Source of the DNA: Mucilaginibacter inviolabilis
GTDB lineage: Bacteria > Bacteroidota > Bacteroidia > Sphingobacteriales > Sphingobacteriaceae
Reading direction: 5' to 3'
DNA length: 64,000 bases
Assembly: GCF_011089895.1 (NCBI RefSeq)
Contig: NZ_JAANAT010000001.1
Coordinates: 3,534,001-3,598,000, forward strand
Shown: in pieces, positions 61,530 through 64,000 of the stretch
Layout: each line of letters opens with the position of its first letter
Position numbering within the stretch: position 1 is the first letter of the stretch
Program-made: the position numbers and the translations under genes
The notes under the pieces: generated by a model
The model's input: the letters and a program-made list of their open reading frames with translations, nothing else
What the model was told of the DNA's origin: nothing
Databases searched by the model: none

Positions 61530-63218
61530 TTACCAGCCGGGGTTTTGTTTCCAGTTAGTTTTCGCGATTTCGCTCTGCGGAATCGGGAACCAATTCATTT
61601 TTTCGTCAAACACCCTTTCTTCAAGTTGTTTAACGGCATAGCTATATGTCCCCCCCGAATTAGTTATCTCGATACGGTTTACCGGCGTTTTAAAATATAC
61701 CGAGCCTTCTTTCCACCTGCGCACATCCCAGAAACGCTGATCTTCATAACTTAACTCTACATTCCGTTCATGCTCGATAGCCTGCTGATTCAAGGCTGTT
61801 AATACGGGCATTTTTACACGCTGCCTTACTTTGTTGATAGCTTGCATGGCTGTCATTCCGTATCCTTGCGGGTCAGCATTGGCACCATAGGCATTGTACA
61901 TAGCCTCGGCATAATTCAACAGGAGCTCGCCATATCTGAAATAGATCCAGGCGTGATTGGCAGTAGTATTATTCACCAGATCGATAGATTGATTAGTCCA
62001 TTTTGACATGTAGTATCCTGTTTTAGTGGCATTTTGCTTTGGCAATCCACTATTACCTCCAGTAAATGTTTCGATAGTTGTGGATTTAAAAGTAGACCCA
62101 TTATACACCACGGTGGCCGCGAAACGGGGATCGCGGTTCTGGTAAGGATTGGCCGCTTGGGTTGGATCGCTCCAACTAAAAGGCACCGAACCGGTTATAT
62201 TACCTGATCCATCTTTTTGGACTACTTCGAAACTCTCTACAAAGTTTTCAGTTGGTGCAATACTCCTACCCCTGCTATTCTGAAATACAATAGGATAGTT
62301 TGCATACTCAACCGTATTTATAGCACCGTAACGACGATAAAAAATAAGCTCGGCTGATGTTGTGCTATTTGCACTGTACAAATTAGTATAATTAGCATCA
62401 AGCGAATAAGCGTTCAAGGCCATTACATCATGTGCTGCTGCTGCTGCCTGTGCCCAGGTTACGGTTGAGCCGTTATCTTTAAAAAGCGGACTTGCCCCAT
62501 ATAACAAAGCTTTTGCTTTTAGCGCCTTTATGGCTCCCTGCGTAACACGACCAGCCTCATACCAAGAATAAGGGGTAAGGTTAGCGGGTATAATAGCCGC
62601 CGACTTATCGCATAAGGTAACAATGTATTTAAGAGACTCATCAAGAGAGTTTCTTTGCACATTTTTCCAGGTGTTAGCATCGTCATAATCAAACGGCTGA
62701 TCAAAAATGGGTACCCCTCCATAACGTTTAACCAGCTCGAGGTAGAAAAATGCTTTTAAAAAAAGCACCTCGCCTTCCATGAATTTAACATTATTACGTG
62801 CGTTAAAATAGGTGGTTGAGTCTGTTGATGTGATCTTATCTTTAATATAAGAAATATCAACCGCGTTTTTATTTTTCAGATAAAGATTGGCTTGTCTTAT
62901 CCCTTTAAAATTCCTGGCCCATACATCAGCAGGGTTACTGTACTGGTTCCAGGTACCTGTATTAAAAGTTTGCGACGTATCTAACGGATCGGTGGCTTCC
63001 GCGTTATCGGTAGCTGCCTCCATATCCAGATTAGCAAGCCCATCGGGCAGATAACTGTATACATTCCAAACCTGCTGCTGTACATAGGTATAGTTGCTGT
63101 AAAGTTTATCAACAGTAACACCAGCCTGTAAAGTTTGCACATCCAGGTAATCGCGTTTACAGGAGTAAAACAGTGTGCTTATTGCCAGCAATGTTATTAT
63201 ATATCGATTTTTTTTCAT
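61530..63218 (-). CDS. SusD/RagB-type surface lipoprotein
   Basis: A 562-residue lipoprotein, lipobox C20 in STLFYSCKRDYLD. Family marks: EVLFLKAFFYLELVKRYGGV near 150-170, LKAKALLYGASPLF, and VELSYEDQRFWDVRRWKEGS near 500. It is larger than the other two SusD proteins. It lies 25 bp after its SusC and 72 bp before the DUF1735 gene. Confidence 0.97.
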   Translation of the reverse strand: MKKNRYIITLLAISTLFYSCKRDYLDVQTLQAGVTVDKLYSNYTYVQQQVWNVYSYLPDGLANLDMEAATDNAEATDPLDTSQTFNTGTWNQYSNPADVWARNFKGIRQANLYLKNKNAVDISYIKDKITSTDSTTYFNARNNVKFMEGEVLFLKAFFYLELVKRYGGVPIFDQPFDYDDANTWKNVQRNSLDESLKYIVTLCDKSAAIIPANLTPYSWYEAGRVTQGAIKALKAKALLYGASPLFKDNGSTVTWAQAAAAAHDVMALNAYSLDANYTNLYSANSTTSAELIFYRRYGAINTVEYANYPIVFQNSRGRSIAPTENFVESFEVVQKDGSGNITGSVPFSWSDPTQAANPYQNRDPRFAATVVYNGSTFKSTTIETFTGGNSGLPKQNATKTGYYMSKWTNQSIDLVNNTTANHAWIYFRYGELLLNYAEAMYNAYGANADPQGYGMTAMQAINKVRQRVKMPVLTALNQQAIEHERNVELSYEDQRFWDVRRWKEGSVYFKTPVNRIEITNSGGTYSYAVKQLEERVFDEKMNWFPIPQSEIAKTNWKQNPGW

Positions 63219-63243
63219 TTCCTTGTAATTACAATAGTTTATA

Positions 63244-64000
63244 CTACAATTTCACTTTCATTCCAAAACTTACCGTTTTCATTAAAGGATACCCCATCGA
63301 AAGGCGTTCGGCCTCCAAACCATCAATTTTATCCCACGTAAACAAATTGGTTCCGTTCACAAATATTCTTACGGCATCAAGTTTCTTTAAAAAGCCTTTT
63401 TGAGGTAAAGTATAGCCCAGTTCAACGCTGCGTAATTTCAGGAAATCGCCATTACGCATCCAGAAATCTGAAGCCTGGGTATTATTGGCATTGCTCAAGG
63501 TAGAAAGGCGGGGCGAAGTTGCTGTAGCAGCGTTTTCAGGAGTCCAGCTGTTTGCCGAAAATGCGGTGATGTTGTTGCCATTTACAAATGGCTTAATATA
63601 ATAAGGCGCATCATCAAGCAAACTTACGGTACGGTGCATTACTCCTTGCAGATAGGCATCAAAATCAAAGCCTTTAAATTTGAACCCGAGATTAAAGCCG
63701 ATAGTAATTTCGGGCAGCTTGGTATAATTTAAGGGTACTTTATCATAATCATTAATGATACCATTGCCATCCTGATCAGCAAATTTCAGATCCCCTGGCT
63801 TCACATTGGTATAAGAAGAAGCTGGTATCCCTTTCTTTAAGTTACCATTGGCATCAAAATCAGACTGCTGATAGAAGCCCTTGAAAACCAATCCCCGCAT
63901 TTGGTCAATAGGGTAACCTTGCGTGTATAAATAGTTATAAGGTTGCGGAGCCTCAGACCGTTTGGTTATCTTATTCCGGGCAAAAGACACCGAGCCACCT
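63244..64000 (-). CDS. Partial SusC/RagA-type transporter (5' end outside window)
   Basis: About 252 C-terminal residues are seen, starting GGSVSFARNKITKRSEA and ending SFGMKVKL. The barrel C terminus shows family phrases YPIDQMRGLVFKGFYQ, PGDLKFADQDGNGIINDYDK and FLKLRSVELGYTLPQK. The frame is open to the right edge. It heads the operon with the SusD and DUF1735 genes. Confidence 0.95.
   Translation of the reverse strand, partial: GGSVSFARNKITKRSEAPQPYNYLYTQGYPIDQMRGLVFKGFYQQSDFDANGNLKKGIPASSYTNVKPGDLKFADQDGNGIINDYDKVPLNYTKLPEITIGFNLGFKFKGFDFDAYLQGVMHRTVSLLDDAPYYIKPFVNGNNITAFSANSWTPENAATATSPRLSTLSNANNTQASDFWMRNGDFLKLRSVELGYTLPQKGFLKKLDAVRIFVNGTNLFTWDKIDGLEAERLSMGYPLMKTVSFGMKVKL

Overview
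The window looks like a chromosomal segment of a Bacteroidota, most likely family Sphingobacteriaceae and close to Mucilaginibacter. The evidence is three SusC/SusD-type gene pairs, Bacteroidota promoters (TTTG, 19-21 bp, TAnnTTTG), a type IX secretion plug protein and a type IX cargo domain, a lipidated TamA-like protein (TamL), few Shine-Dalgarno sequences, and intergenic spaces full of short inverted repeats. Identification is from reading the sequence only; no search was run.

Layout. 1-400: end of a secreted Spy/CpxP-like protein. 0.9-10.3 kb (minus): a complete high-affinity potassium system, read as a 30-residue membrane peptide, kdpF, kdpA, kdpB, kdpC, an outer-membrane barrel, a KdpD N-terminal sensor and a separate histidine kinase; no KdpE lies next to it. 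10.8-13.9 kb: small regulators (AraC, HxlR, Crp/Fnr) with a siderophore-interacting flavoprotein and a DoxX protein. 14.2-20.5 kb (plus): a small glycan locus of an (alpha/alpha)6 glycosidase, SusC and SusD, with a promoter overlapped by a palindrome and a clear terminator. 20.5-31.3 kb: a FtsX permease with prefix domain, DUF998 protein, lipoproteins, an exported chorismate mutase, a GH30 enzyme, a secreted EEP-family phosphatase/nuclease, PurU and small proteins. 31.3-34.9 kb: TamL divergent from a TrmH methyltransferase, then tRNA-Cys and a 58-residue basic protein. 35.4-43.5 kb: a GH59 galactocerebrosidase-like enzyme, PyrD, a Tat-exported SGNH hydrolase, an ABC-F ATPase and a GH29 fucosidase. 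43.7-48.4 kb (minus): SusD and SusC for the fucosidase locus, preceded by two decayed tandem copies of the susC leader. 49.6-60.3 kb: T9SS plug protein, thioesterase, DUF4440, Pmp3 protein, NtrC-type regulator, PadR/HAAS pair, SDR, monooxygenase, a large NHL-repeat T9SS cargo protein, VOC protein and an EamA transporter. 60.4-64 kb (minus): a third SusC (cut by the window end), SusD and a DUF1735 surface lipoprotein with a terminator.

How it works together. Most of the window serves uptake and breakdown of glycans at the cell surface (SusC/D pairs plus GH29, GH30, GH59 and an (alpha/alpha)6 enzyme), backed by envelope biogenesis (TamL) and T9SS export, with the Kdp potassium pump as the main housekeeping stress system. 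The most unusual items are a second tiny membrane peptide ahead of kdpF, a triplicated susC leader at exact 201-202 bp spacing, a shared ~130 bp element upstream of two unrelated secreted-protein genes, an exported chorismate mutase, and a GH59 gene enclosed by a matching pair of inverted repeats.
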